Source: Theobroma cacao
Lineage: Eukaryota > Streptophyta > Magnoliopsida > Malvales > Malvaceae
Direction: 5' to 3'
NCBI RefSeq assembly: GCF_000208745.1
Contig: NC_030855.1
Location: forward strand, 20,840,026 to 20,904,025
Length of the DNA stretch: 64,000 nt
Position 1 is the first letter of the stretch. Each line of letters opens with the position of its first letter. Below the pieces are notes generated by a model, which did not search any database, was not told where the DNA came from, and was given only the letters and a program-made list of their open reading frames with translations. The translations under genes were made by a program, and so were the position numbers. Below, piece by piece: positions 26,830-40,556 of the stretch.

Positions 26830-28250
26830 CTAATATGAACGGCTTGGATTTGTCTTTTGTTGAGAATTTTTTTATTTTTTTATTGAATTGAAATAAAAAG
26901 ATTTACACTTTTTCTTGTAATAAAAATTATACACTAATTAATGAGTTAAATGTATATTAATTTATTTTATAAATAATTAGGTAGTGTTAATTTTTTTATT
27001 TTAATTTACAACTAGTTAAAATGTAGTAGTATACCTAAAAAAATGTACATTATTCTTCAATTTGGAAAAGATTTGCAAGTTAGCTTGGACAAATTAAAGA
27101 TATTGATTGAACGTCCATGTAGAAGTAAAAGGACCTAAATTTTGGTCAATTCAACTAATAAATTTCAACTTTTAGTACTGGGAGTTTTGGACTTTGAATC
27201 TGTTGAATGCCTCCCTCTAATAATTCATAAAAATATTAATTGATTTATGCTTATGACAAAGAAAATAACTCTATAGAAATGGGGGAGAGATTGGGGAGGA
27301 TCAATCTCACTTAATTATTTCTATAACCTTGGATCAATTTCAGTTGTGAGTTGTTTGTCCGATCCCATTACGCTCAGACTGATTTACTTCTGCTTTTATT
27401 ACGTAGGTCAAATGAAGAAAGAAATTTTTATATTTATTTTTATTTTGTCTAGTTCCACTACTGTTTTACTTTTTGTAAATATCTTATGTAATAAAAGTTT
27501 TAATTTACCTTTCAAAAAAGTTTAGATCAATTTTGAATATTTTTCTTTCAAAAATTGTATTGAGTATTTAATCTTGGTACGCTTACAAGTGACAATTTTG
27601 CAAAATTCAAACCTAACCAATCATTTTAAATTGATCTTAAAAATATGTAAAGTATTAATTGACTTTTAAAATCAATATCAAATATTATTTTCATCGTTCA
27701 TCGACGCATCACAGAAGGAAACTTCATTTGTAAATATCAAATATCATTCTCATCGTTCAATCATATGATTAAAGATGATAGTGGCTCATGATGGAGTCGA
27801 CAAAACCCAGAGATTTTTTTTAGGAAAAAAAAAGAATAAAAATGGTTAATTAGTTAATATAATTAAGATTACAACTTTCATTTCAAACTAAAAATGAAAA
27901 AAATAGTTAAGATTAGAACTTGGCTTAGGAAAATAGTAAATAATCAGAAATAGTAGAATGCCAGGTGGAGGAGGGTGGAGCGCACTTTCTCTTTCTCACG
28001 CTACGCGGGTTTGGTCAGTTTATAATTAAACGACCTTTGGACGTTTCCAAACGTTGAAACTTGTCTAAACCTTCCCCCTAAATTTGGACCAATAAAATGC
28101 TTTTCGCTTCACAACTCTCTCGACGCTTCCCTAACCCACGAATTACACCCTTTATTCCGTTTCATTGTTCGTGACGGGTGCTCAATAAAGCTAAAGCACC
28201 TCCTGCTTTTGTTTTCTATTGTAACGTCCCTGACACCGTGACATAAGGAG
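26830..28250. other. AT-rich intergenic DNA, nothing recognised
   Basis: No coding frame, RNA or element border was recognised. The right part should hold the promoter of the gene at 29646. Confidence 0.4.
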
Positions 28251-28351
28251 AAGACAAAGGGGAGGGAAGAAGAGTGATTATAAAGAGAAAACATCAAGAG
28301 ATATACTCATTTTCCCTTCTTCCCTTTGATCCAACCTTGGGTTTGTCAACC

Positions 28352-29611
28352 GTAAGTGTTTTCTTTTTTAACTTTTTGATTCATTTACAGATCTGGGTGT
28401 TTTTACTTTTTTATAGGATAGAGAAGGGTTTTGAATTTGATTTTTTTAAATAGATATATGGATTGATTATCAAAGGTAGTTGAATGTTTGTGGTGAGAAT
28501 GTGTTTTTCATGTAGATTTGACATGATCCTCAGGCTTTTCTCTTTTTGGGTTTTTAAGGATCTGTGTTGATAACGTGTTTTCATTAGCGGGATTAAGGAA
28601 TAGGAAGGATCTCTTATGATCTGACAGAAATGGGAACATTTTTGGTCAAGTGTCTGCCTTATTAGGAATGATTAAAGCATAATATAGTGTTCAGGTGAAA
28701 AGGAAATTAGAAATTTATTCTTTGTGAATATGACAATTGACGAAGCTAATTTATGAGATGTTACGTGTTTTGTTAGACAATTATGTTTTCCTGCCTGTTG
28801 AGTCATTTGGACATCAAATGTTTTCAATCTTCAAGCTTGGATTGGAGTAGAAAAATGGTTTGGGAAATCACTTGGTTAGCTAATTAAACAAAATTCATAG
28901 TGCTGTTGACACCGCAAAAGATTTTGCATCTTAGGTTCAAAATTTTTAGTGCTGTTGACACCACAAAAGATTTTGCACCTAGTTCTTGCTGGTATTATTA
29001 TTCTCTTTATGATTTTGCTGTTGTGGGTTGTCAATCTGTCACCCTTTTGGATTTTGGAAATATGCCTCAATAGATATGGGAGATTTAGTCTTAGTTGTAT
29101 AATGTGTTCAAATAGTTAATTGTATGTGTGATTGGCTGTCTTAAAAAGGATTTTTTAGTTAGACTGATAAAATTGCTTCTGTGTATTAGCTCCAGCAATC
29201 AGTTCAATTGGAATTTTTTTATTCCCGCTTGTGCACTTGTCAATCTATTATTACTTTGTGTATCTAGATGTGGAATTTCAATAGTAGCTGGTTTGTTTAT
29301 TTCTCATTCTGAAGGCACTTGAGTTTAATTAGTGTAAAGATATTGGTTTCTTGGTTACTATGATGTTTGGACCACTGACCACTGTATTTAAGAAGAATGG
29401 TTTTGCACAGCTTGTTGTTCAGATCTTTTCCTTTGAGAAATTAGATATTTCTGATTGCTGTCTTTTATTTAATTTGTTTTGTCGGTAGGTTAATGGTTTA
29501 GCATGACATGTTTTTCCGGTCTTTTCAATTGTAGTTGTTACACGCTATTTTCTTTGGCCTTGAGCATGTTCTTGCATGTGGTGATGAACTGAATTGGCTG
29601 CATGATTTCAG
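28352..29611 (+). other. predicted long 5' UTR intron
   Basis: Donor AACC|GTAAGTG at 28352 and acceptor GATTTCAG ending at 29611 bracket about 1.26 kb of T-rich, intron-like sequence 34 bp before the start codon at 29646. Within it, about 28896-28985 holds a near-perfect tandem duplication ('tagtgctgttgacaccrcaa' twice, about 47 bp apart). Confidence 0.6.
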
Positions 29612-29645
29612 GTCACGGTGGCAAGGGAATTTTAGTCTCTAAGCT

Positions 29646-29933
29646 ATGGTTCTGGACGGCATTGTATCTTCTCCCCATCGGAGGTCAGGATCAATCAGGA
29701 AGCAATTCCAAAAAGATGAGTTGGGCAGCTGGTCAACACTTGTTCATAGGCATAGATTTCTCTTAACAGCTTTGGGACTCTTAGCATTCCTCTGTACCAT
29801 CTACCTTTACTTTGCAGTTACTTTAGGGGCCACCGCTGATACATGCTCTGGGTTGACAGGAACACAGAAAGCAACATGTAAACTGCAGCATGCAAGGTCA
29901 ACTCTGTCCCATGGAAAGCTGAAATTCCTTTAG
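29646..29933 (+). CDS. small single-TM protein of a plant-specific uncharacterised family
   Basis: A single coding exon of 95 aa. The N-terminal half is basic and polar (SPHRRSGSIRKQF, then LGSWSTLVHRHRF). One strong membrane segment follows at about 39-61 (LLTALGLLAFLCTIYLYFAV). A short C-terminal part has two Cys (DTCSGLTGTQKATCKLQ) and could be a lumenal or extracellular loop closed by a disulphide. I recall similar short proteins in many plants without an assigned function. The start is the first ATG after the predicted leader intron. The layout suggests a type II-like endomembrane protein. No function is claimed. Confidence 0.8.
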   Translation: MVLDGIVSSPHRRSGSIRKQFQKDELGSWSTLVHRHRFLLTALGLLAFLCTIYLYFAVTLGATADTCSGLTGTQKATCKLQHARSTLSHGKLKFL

Positions 29934-31106
29934 CTTGTCTATGGCCAATTACCGGTTGGTTTATTATTATAGTATTCAAATTTGAAAAACACAATTCATT
30001 TACAGTGGATTATTTTGTGTCCTCTTATGCTGCTTGTTCATATGCAGGTTTAAATCTGTGCAGCAGAAATTTGTACTGCAAACTCTATTTTAATGATTAA
30101 TCTTCTCAAGAAGCTAATTTTCTTAATGTTGAAGATGCATATAATGTTGTTTGGAGGTTATGAAGTTGGTCAAACAATGTCCTAGTGCAACGGCTTATAT
30201 CTTTCATGCATTTCAAATTGTGATGGCAAACAATTTTGATCCGACCATTAGAATACTGAAACTATATAATGCTTTATTAAGTCTGCATGGTCACTTATCA
30301 CTTATTAATTACACGCTATGAGAATTCCTGCTTCTTGGTTTCCCTGAACATAGAAATTGATAGTGATGAAAAAAGGATCTTATTTCAATTGGCATGAACA
30401 GGAAATCTTTATTTATCTACAAGAACCAGAACAAGACGAGCGTCCTGTTCTTCATGATAGGTGGCTAACATCAGCCAACTGGAGCCAAGTGATACCTACA
30501 TAACTGAGGCACAAAGTAACACTTTGGCTTTAAATGCCAACAAGTGAAAAATGTTTGCCATTCTCGATCACAATCTTCAAGTTTACCGCATAAAACAAGC
30601 AAAATTCCTTCCAGACTTCTTGATGTTCAAACTTTTGTTGATCTCCAAGGAATGAGATTAGCCAATCACAACCCTCGAGATCTTCCATAACTTTCTCTTT
30701 TGGTCGTGTGATGTATGTTAAGCAATGCGATTTGTTAAAGCAATGGATTCTCGAAGGTGTCAGCGACAAGATGTTATGGAGTTCTTTTAATATTTGACAA
30801 AAAGCAAGTATGCCTGCCATATTTTTACCAGATGTTTATAGAAACCTTTCCCTATCTCAAATCGATGATGTGGAAAATATGAGCAAAATCAACTTGCAGG
30901 TGTCTCTAGAACTCTTGGAGAAAATATAAATGACATTTAAATTTTAATCCTAATAAAAACTGATACTATCAAATCAAATTGATTAGGAGACACCATTAGG
31001 AATGAGATTACCAAATTAGCAACAATGCAATGAAAACAGCAAAAATCAATGCTTGCTTCAGTTCCAACAAGTGCGAAACAATAATATAGTGACAAAAATG
31101 ATTCAT
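29934..31106. other. intergenic, no supported gene
   Basis: Contains the 3' UTR of the small membrane protein gene and, right of about 30900, the probable 3' UTR of RPL36A. A 96-codon minus-strand open frame (30820-30530) has no recognisable domain and no splice context and is not called. Confidence 0.5.
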
Positions 31107-32394
<1,288 letters not shown>

Positions 32395-32732
32395 CGTGGA
32401 AAATGCTGGGAGAGAAACCGAAGCTCTAAACTGCTCTGTTACAGAAAAGAAATGAATAGCAAAACCCCATAAGCGAAGTTAGGGTTAGGGTTTTTATAAC
32501 AGACTAAGAGCCGGGTTTTAACAGCTGGCCCCAGTTTATGAATCGAATCGGTGAAAGGATCCAAATCTAAATTGCAACAGGCCCAATTTATTGTTCCCCA
32601 ATGGGCCACGGGCCGGCCTTCAATTTCTTTTTCCGTTCACATCACGCTTATCTCACGTGCCCCCCGCGCCTTTGATAAAAATTCGAAATCCGAAATCGAA
32701 AATGAAAAAACCTTCCTCTTCCCGTTGAACCC

Positions 32733-32830
32733 GCGCCAAAAGGAAACCAGATCACACGGATCGTTTCTCTTAGCCGTTGATTAAAATTAACATCCAACGG
32801 CTAAAAACCAAAGGCTCTCACTCTATAAAT
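32733..32830 (+). promoter_or_regulatory. histone H4 core and cell-cycle promoter motifs
   Basis: In order: GCGCCAAA (32733-32740), a perfect reverse E2F site (TTTSSCGC); CACGGATC (32755-32762), 7 of 8 to the plant histone octamer CGCGGATC; TCCAACGGCTA (32793-32803), a perfect match to the mitosis-specific activator (MSA) consensus YCYAACGGYYA; and TATAAATA (32824-32831). A partial inverted copy of the MSA-like text lies at 32770-32780. Matches are seen directly; function is inferred. Confidence 0.6.
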
Positions 32831-32913
32831 AAACAGGATATCTCTCATGCCATCACCAAATCCAATCCAACTTAAAGAAAACAAAGCCAGCAAAATTTTG
32901 CTTTGAGAGGTAG

Positions 32914-33228
<315 letters not shown>

Positions 33229-33824
33229 TTGGGTGGTTTTTTTTTTTTTTTAAGGAATTAGGTGGTCTTTTGCAGAGAGGCTTTTTAGATCTCGTCAGTT
33301 TTTGTGCTTTTCGATGATGTAATAGAAGTTGAATTTTTATGGGAAAATTGTGTTTGGATTTCGATGTTACTTTTTGGTTTCTGTTTGGTTTCCTAGAAAA
33401 TATGCGTAAGAAAGTGAAAATGAAACGGTTGGTCTTTTCCATTAGCTACAGTTTTCCTGCTTACTGGTAAATGTGAATTGGTAGGACTAACCGTTTGGAA
33501 CCCAAATTGTACTTGTTTTTTAAGCGTAACGAAAATACTGCTACGGGCTGAATTTTTTTTTATGATGGAGCTAAGGGTTGAAATCTATATCCCTTAACAC
33601 ATAGGGGAAATGAAAATCTCAAGTTTAGAAGGATCAGAACATATTTTTATGACAGAAAATTGATTTAGAAAAAATAAAAAGAAGAAAAAAAGGTAAATTT
33701 GCATTGAACTTTGGTCTTTGGTTTAAGTTGGGTTGGGACGGGACTTGAGCCTTCGGCTGATAACTTAATTTGTGTTGCCCAATAGCCAAGCAGTGAAACC
33801 AGCCAGAGCTGCCCAAAATGGCTA
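33229..33824. other. 3' flank of histone H4, nothing else recognised
   Basis: Probable H4 3' UTR followed by AT-rich sequence with poly-T and poly-A runs. No gene is seen. Confidence 0.4.
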
Positions 33825-34024
33825 TTGAGAAAGGCTTGTTCGGCCCAATTGGCAACCAGATTTGGCATTATATGTGAGCAATCTACTGTCAGTCAGAAGG
33901 CTTTATCTTTTAAGCTGTCTAGCCAAGGAAGCTCCAACAACATTGAGAATTTATGCAGTTGGAGCGTGGGGATAGATCAAAGAAACTTTACAGCTTGGCT
34001 CAATGCACAAGGGATCTTTCCAGC

Positions 34025-34852
34025 CAGATCTGTCAAAATGAACCTGATTTATTGGGTCAACTTATTTTTTATTGAAAATGAAGTGAGTGGGGTTTAAAAA
34101 TTTAGGGTTATATTAAAATTGGGCCTAAATGAGTCAGTTCATTTGATAAGTAGGTTGGGGTGGATTGGAATGGACCAATTTTGTGAGGTAGAAAAAAAAA
34201 ATCATAATTTTAATTAATTTAATAATTTTATATATTGAACTATATAAAATTAATAATTTAGTTACCAATGGTATTACTTACTTTAAATATTTTAATGTCT
34301 TTAATCTTTACTTATCAAATTAATAATTTTAGTTTAAATTAATACTTTTTTTTTATGGTAATGAATATTAGATAATAAATTGATAATAATTCAAACTTTA
34401 AGACATCATTGCTATCTAAACAAAATTTAAATATTTTGCTTGAGGAAGAAGATTGAGAAGGATATAAATGAGTCTTGAAGTTTCTATTATTTGTTTATAT
34501 ACTTATGTTTATAAGATGGTAATTTATGTTAAAGATTTAAACTTTATTTATGTAATTTATTTACTTATTTATATTTTGTATAATTTATTTGTTTGTGACA
34601 TGTTTTTTATTATTCAATTTATGTATTAAATCATAGAACAATTTTATTGATAGGAAGTTTGTTAGATATAATTATAAAAATAATTTTTTTGAAAAAAAAA
34701 AATGGGTTTGGCTCAACCCGACTCATGGACTAACAATGGGTGAGTTAAGTTGGGGTTTTGATAGCCTAGGTAAAAATGGGTTGGCTAGACCCAACCCATA
34801 TTTTCTCAGCCCATAAAGGCTTGGGTTAGACCAGCTCATATTGACATCTCTA
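34025..34852. mobile_element. hAT MITE, family B copy 1
   Basis: Begins CAGATCTGTCAAAATGAAC and ends GCTCATATTGACATCTCTA. Flanks are TTTCCAGC (34017-34024) and TTTCCAAT (34853-34860), an 8-bp duplication with 6 matches. The element is about 828 bp and AT-rich, with 'ggcccaacccgactcat'-like terminal text. It is the same family as 54984-55833 in the opposite orientation: shared blocks include the 'tggtaatgaatatta' and 'ttgataggaagtttgttag' regions. Confidence 0.75.
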
Positions 34853-34915
34853 TTTCCAATGGTGGTTTTAAGAAGTGTCTTGATGGTGCCATTGGTGAAC
34901 TTCCAAGTTGCTAGT

Positions 34916-36533
34916 TAAGGATGTTAATGGGTATCTTGTTATAAGATATATGTGGATATTCAACTCGATTATATAAGGTTAGGATGGGTTTGGAACGAAT
35001 TTGAGTAGTGATTTCACAATTCGTATCAAGTTTGAGTAGGATTCAAGTACCATTGCTTAACTATTCGTTATCTGAATCCGATTATCATTTATAATCGTAT
35101 CAGGTTTGAGTAGTGGTTTCACAATTCATATCAGGTTTGAGTATGATTCAAGTACCACTGCTTAAAATTTTTTATTATTTTAATAATTAAATTAAAAATA
35201 TATAAGTTTACCAACTTTATAAGCAATTCTTTTTGTTAAAAACTAACAAACATATAAAAAGTATAGTTATTCTAATTATTAACGTGATGACATTAATATA
35301 TTTAAATTAAAAAAATTAAATTATTAATTATGTTTAAATAATATGAATATCATATCATATTATAAGGAAATATAATTACTATTATATACATACTTTTAAT
35401 ATAAATATATTTATATTCTTAAAGAGTATTTGAGATTAGAATAGTTTTGAGATTAAAAAATTATAACTTATAAAATTATTAATTATAATATATATATAAT
35501 TGTTTATATAAACTTATAATATATATACTTAAAAAGTATTTGAGATTAGAATAGTTTCGGAACCAAACTATTTTTTTTAATTTCATGAAATTAAAGGTAA
35601 ATCCATATAGTTAATTAAATTAATTCATGAAACTATGATTATTAATTAACTTGCAATGTTTTTTAATATATATAGTTTATAAATTGTGTTAATTTGTAAG
35701 AAATATAATTACTATTATATATATACTAAAATATTTTAATATATATATTTTAAATATAAACATATTTACTTTCTATTTTATGTTAATATTATAAAAATCA
35801 TAACGTATAAAATTATTAATTATAATATATATACCTTTATTTGTATTAGCTTATAATGTATAAACCTAAAACGAAATTGTGATATTAGAATAGTTTTGAA
35901 ATCTAGTTATTTTTTAAAAATTTCATGTAACTAAGAATATACTCATATAGTTAATTAAATTAATTCATGAAAGTATAGTTATTAATTAACTTATAATGTT
36001 TTTTAATATATAAACTTTATATATGTTAAGTTCATTTATAAAGGAATATAATTAGATTATATATATATATTAAAATACTTTTAGTGTATATACTTTAAAT
36101 ATAAACATATTTACTTTCTACTTTATGTTAACATTATAAAAATTATAACTTATAAAATTATTAATTATACTTGAAATATTTATTTTTAATTATTTAAATT
36201 AAAATTTTATTATTTGTGTGTTTTCATTAATTTAATTATTAGTAAATTATATGAAATATGTAAAAAAAATATTATTGCATATGGATACAAGTACGAATTT
36301 GGATTCGAATAATTGGGTACCATAAATAGAATTTTAATAATTTTTTTACATAATCAGATTTTTAAACGAGTTAGAATAATTATAGGGTACTGAAAATGTA
36401 TTAAGGTTAAAATTATGGTAGTAATTTTTAAAAATATTCAGATAGTTAATAAAGTTCGAGTATTTTATTTTTTATAAAATTATAATTCAGGTACTTTTAA
36501 AATTAATGGGTATTTTAGCGGTTGACATCTCTA
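34916..36533. mobile_element. hAT MITE, family A copy 2, with internal tandem duplications
   Basis: Begins TAAGGATGTTAATGGG and ends TTGACATCTCTA, with an exact 8-bp TTGCTAGT on each side (34908-34915 and 36534-36541). It shares blocks, in reverse orientation, with the element at 5361-6547, for example 'tttgttagtttttaacaaaa' and 'cattaatatatttaaatt'. A segment of about 340 bp is repeated in tandem (about 35545-35880 and 35883-36170), with a partial third copy near 35430. The element has no coding capacity. Confidence 0.8.
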
Positions 36534-36604
36534 TTGCTAGTGATGGGAAACAAGAAGCAACAGGTTTTAGGTGGGAGTTGCAGCATAAGATTGTTAAAGC
36601 ATGA

Positions 36605-39600
36605 AATATTACATCGTATATTGGTATTGAGTTGCCGGATTAAATAAAATGATCTAGTCTAGGGGGATGGATCCACTACGTCTACGTGTGTTTATAACAT
36701 AATACTATGTTAATCCTTTTCATAATTCTTTTAAAGAGTGATCATTCTTTATCATTATTAGTTTTAAAATTAGATATTTGATAAAGCTGGAGGCCCATGT
36801 TGTTGGTCTAAATGTCCAGCGCCTGGTCCCCTGGATTGAAAGAATGAGAAGATTGATTATGACCAATGGACTCTTATGTCCTAGATAATGTGCTAATTTA
36901 ATTAATCAGTGGAATAACTCGCAGCTCTAAACTCATGCACATGTTGGTTATGCCCAATGCTAATTAATATTCCTACTGATGTTGGTCTCTATCAACTCGT
37001 GGGGGGCTGTCCAACGCCAAATCACTGATTAGGAGCATTGAGGAATGAACTAGTAGCTAAGACAAATCTAATAAAGCAGTATCTTATTCAATGATGAGAT
37101 AATGTCGGAAAATATCACTTTCACAAAGTTTTAACACATTTATCGTTTCTTTTGAGGGAAAAGAAAAGTATACACCACACCCACTTGTTATTTATCAATT
37201 TAATTGATGTTACAATTGGTGAGCGTTGGGTTCAAGTTCTTTTGACTCACCGTTTGCCTTCATGACATCCAAAACTTAGTTGAATATGGCTTTCAAGGAA
37301 TTTGACCCAAATTTCAAATTAAAAAAAAATGAAATATAACTAACTCATGTTTTATAACTTAAAATCATCAATAATAAAAATAAATAAAACTAACCGATCA
37401 ATATCATATTTTATGACCAACCTACGGCCTTTCGTAACCAACAAGTTAGCGTTGGGGCCCAAGTCCAAAGCAGATCCTTTTCCTAAGCCCTGTTTTGGAC
37501 TACATATGTAGGCCCAGGAGTGGGTTGGCACTTGGCGGGCAGAGCAGTGACCAGGATTACGGACCACTGGTAGAGTTTCTTTTTCTGAGTGTGAACACAT
37601 CCGTCATCCTAGCAAACACACTTGAATTAGATCATAGTTTGATATTTTCGCCATTGATACTATTAAAATATTTTCACACCGTATATGTCTCCTCTTTTTT
37701 GTCATGAATGTATCAACATATTCGAGTCTTTTTAAAATATTTTTTTTGCTGAAAAAGTGCTGAAAATAATACTAACAAAACAAAAATATTTCAATTAAAA
37801 TTTTTTCGTTGTCAATTTCCTACTATTGTAATTTTTGCATCTGCTCCACCTTAAATTATAATGGTGCAAATTAAAATAGACCTTCAACTAATAATAAACT
37901 GTAAAGGTTTGTATCAAAAAGAAGTTATATTTGGTTGATATTTTTATCAATTACCTTTTATTTAAAAAAAAAAAGAATACAAAAATATAAATAAAAAGAG
38001 CTTCAATAAACGTTTAACACTTGGCCAATTTGTGGACATCAATTATAAATCTACATAAAACGTGAATCATAAATAAATGTAACAAAGCTCAGAATCCCAC
38101 CAGTGGTGGGATTGGGTGGATGGAAAAACTAATCCTTTGAAAATGAGGATTATATTGTTTGGACGACCTTGACCAAGGACCGTAGTTGGTACGCACATAA
38201 GGTTTTGAATGGTGAACAACGCACGCGGTTCGTTGCATGGAGGCGGCCAAAACCTGGAAAAAGCAAAATCACGCGCACTTGAATGCGCCAATCTGCCTGA
38301 CGTTAGAGCAACTAATTGCTCGAGTATCCAAATTGGTTTTTGAGATTCATGGCGGCATTATCCACAACCAACCGAAAACGATAGCAGAAAACAATCTCTG
38401 ACTTTTTCAATGGAAAGAAAGTCTTCCGTGCCCCTGCTGGGAGAATCGCAAAAATCCCAACTCCCTCCTTTTTATTTTTGCGTATCCAATTGGCTAGGCT
38501 TTGTGCTTGCTTTAAGACATGACATTTTCTTCATCATTGACTTCTTCATGCACATAAACAATTTTTAATCATATGTTGAACATATTAATATCAGCGTCAG
38601 TATATGGAGCACGCGTTTGCATTCGAAGTGGCGGGTTACTTAATAATCCTTATTGTATGAAATTTCAAATCCTGTCTGTCGTCCAAGAAGAATCTACTTC
38701 AATAGCAACTAATATATTGGTTTTTTTGTCAAAATACACAAGAAGAGCTCCGTAATTTTTATAACCACGTGAATCAAATACATTAAATTTAAAAGTGATG
38801 AAATTTTATCTATTTGAATGAGGATTTATTTAAACTTGAATTTATTAATTTAAATTTTAAATCAAATACATTTTTATAATTAATAATTAATTAATTAAGA
38901 TTCATCAAAACAATACTTATTATTTTTATAATTACATAAATAATGATAATATTATGTGGCCATTTCACCATATTTCATAAATATGACATACCGTTGATCA
39001 ATTATTACATATTAGAATCTTCATTAATTAACTTGAAATTTTAAAAAATAATAATTACGTGGAATTGAATAAAACTTTAAAATGGAAATGACACGCACCC
39101 AACTGGCCGCTGAGATTGTCCTATCCAGTTGGGACAAACTTTGGTTTCTAAATTGAATTTCTTTAGAAGCAAGGTAAAATAATATCGGACTTTACAACCT
39201 TCTTGATGCAATGTATCGTGAGCAAAGAGGTGAAAATGAGGCAGGCAGAAGCCCCAGGAGCAGAATCCAAGAGCTGCCTTCAAGTGAAGACAAGCACCCT
39301 AATTGCTCTGAAGACAACCTTTCCTTTATCCAATCAATTTCTTGACCCCAATCCACGCAATAAATTTCACGAACCAAGAAAATAAATAAGTTGCTTGCCA
39401 TGATTGCCTTTGCAATCAATTTATGTTTCCATCAATCAAAGTCTTCCATTAATGAGTTTCGTCGTAAGTTACAAAAAAACCAAACTCTTTTCAATTTTTC
39501 GTGCCCAGACGACATTCGCATTAAATGAGGGGTAGCAGAAGAGGGCGACGCGTGGCGAATCATTTCAAGGAAAAGAATTAAATGCAAAGGGGAGCTTGAA

Positions 39601-40556
39601 TAACTGTCCAAAGTCGCAGCGAAGGTGACATGGAGTTTCAACAACATTTATTTTAGGGTGGTGAGACCTTTAATGTTGGATGTAGACCTGGCTCTTGCCC
39701 TTGCCTTTATGCATGCAACGATTTTTTTTTTCTTTTGAAATTCCTTCAATTACTCCATTCTTTTACTTTTACTTTTACTTTTACCTTTACGTGGCTATAA
39801 TATGTGTTACGAAACTTAATTATTATTATTAGCCAAATCTTTATAATTAGTAGTACAACTAATTAAACCCATGTCCTTATTCTCCATTCAATTAAAAACG
39901 ATAGCTACAACTATCAAGTTCGGGATAAACATGACTTTGTGTGTTCTTAATTCATGCACAGGATAACTCAAGTCTCTCACGTATACAAAGCTAAATTAAG
40001 CAAAATCCACATGAAATAAACAAAAACACTTGCTTTTTGTCATACTTATTTTGGTTAAAAGCAGAAATGCCTGTGTTATAGATATGAACTGTTACCGATC
40101 TGGATCTCCATTCAACACTACCCTACCAAAACAGGGAAAAAAATAAAAAACAGCAGATTGTTATGTATAACAGCCCCATTTTAGCTGTGTGAAAAGCTAC
40201 TACAACTGCGTTTGGGTATGTGCATTTTGTTCTTGCAATAAAAAATGATTTCCAAGATGTATCCCAAGCATCAAGGAAGAAACAAAAATTTGAGGTATGT
40301 AATATCATAAGATGAGGAGATCTAAAGTTTATATATATTCTCCCAAAAACACATCAAATTAATCTAACAAAAACATCTGTGATATCATCATGGTCCCTGT
40401 ACTAAAAGTAACCAGAAATCTAAACCTATATTTTTCGATTTACAAGAATCAATATATTTGCAGGACTGAAAAGTGAAGTAACTCTATATCTGTAATATAG
40501 ATTATAGAGTTACAATTATCTCTGATCAATGCTCAAAAGGAGAGAAAAAAAAAAGA
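36605..40556. other. gene-poor AT-rich region
   Basis: About 3.9 kb with only short open frames, none with a recognisable domain. Low-complexity 'ttttac' repeats lie at about 39763-39790. No element borders were identified. Confidence 0.4.

Larger units (their letters stand above)
33825..36604 (+). pseudogene. unknown reading frame split by two MITEs
   Basis: Host sequence at 33825-34024, 34861-34915 and 36542-36604 reads as one open frame of 105 codons plus stop (QSTVSQKALSFKLSS..., ending GFRWELQHKIVKA) once each element and one target-site copy are ignored. No start ATG was identified, so the 5' limit is simply where the frame opens, and no domain was recognised. It may be a remnant of an old gene or chance. 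The two insertions would in any case destroy it. Confidence 0.3.

Noticed and set aside
30530..30820. 96-codon minus-strand frame starting MAGILAFCQILKE
   Set aside because: No recognisable domain, no splice or promoter context; plausible only as chance or a relic.
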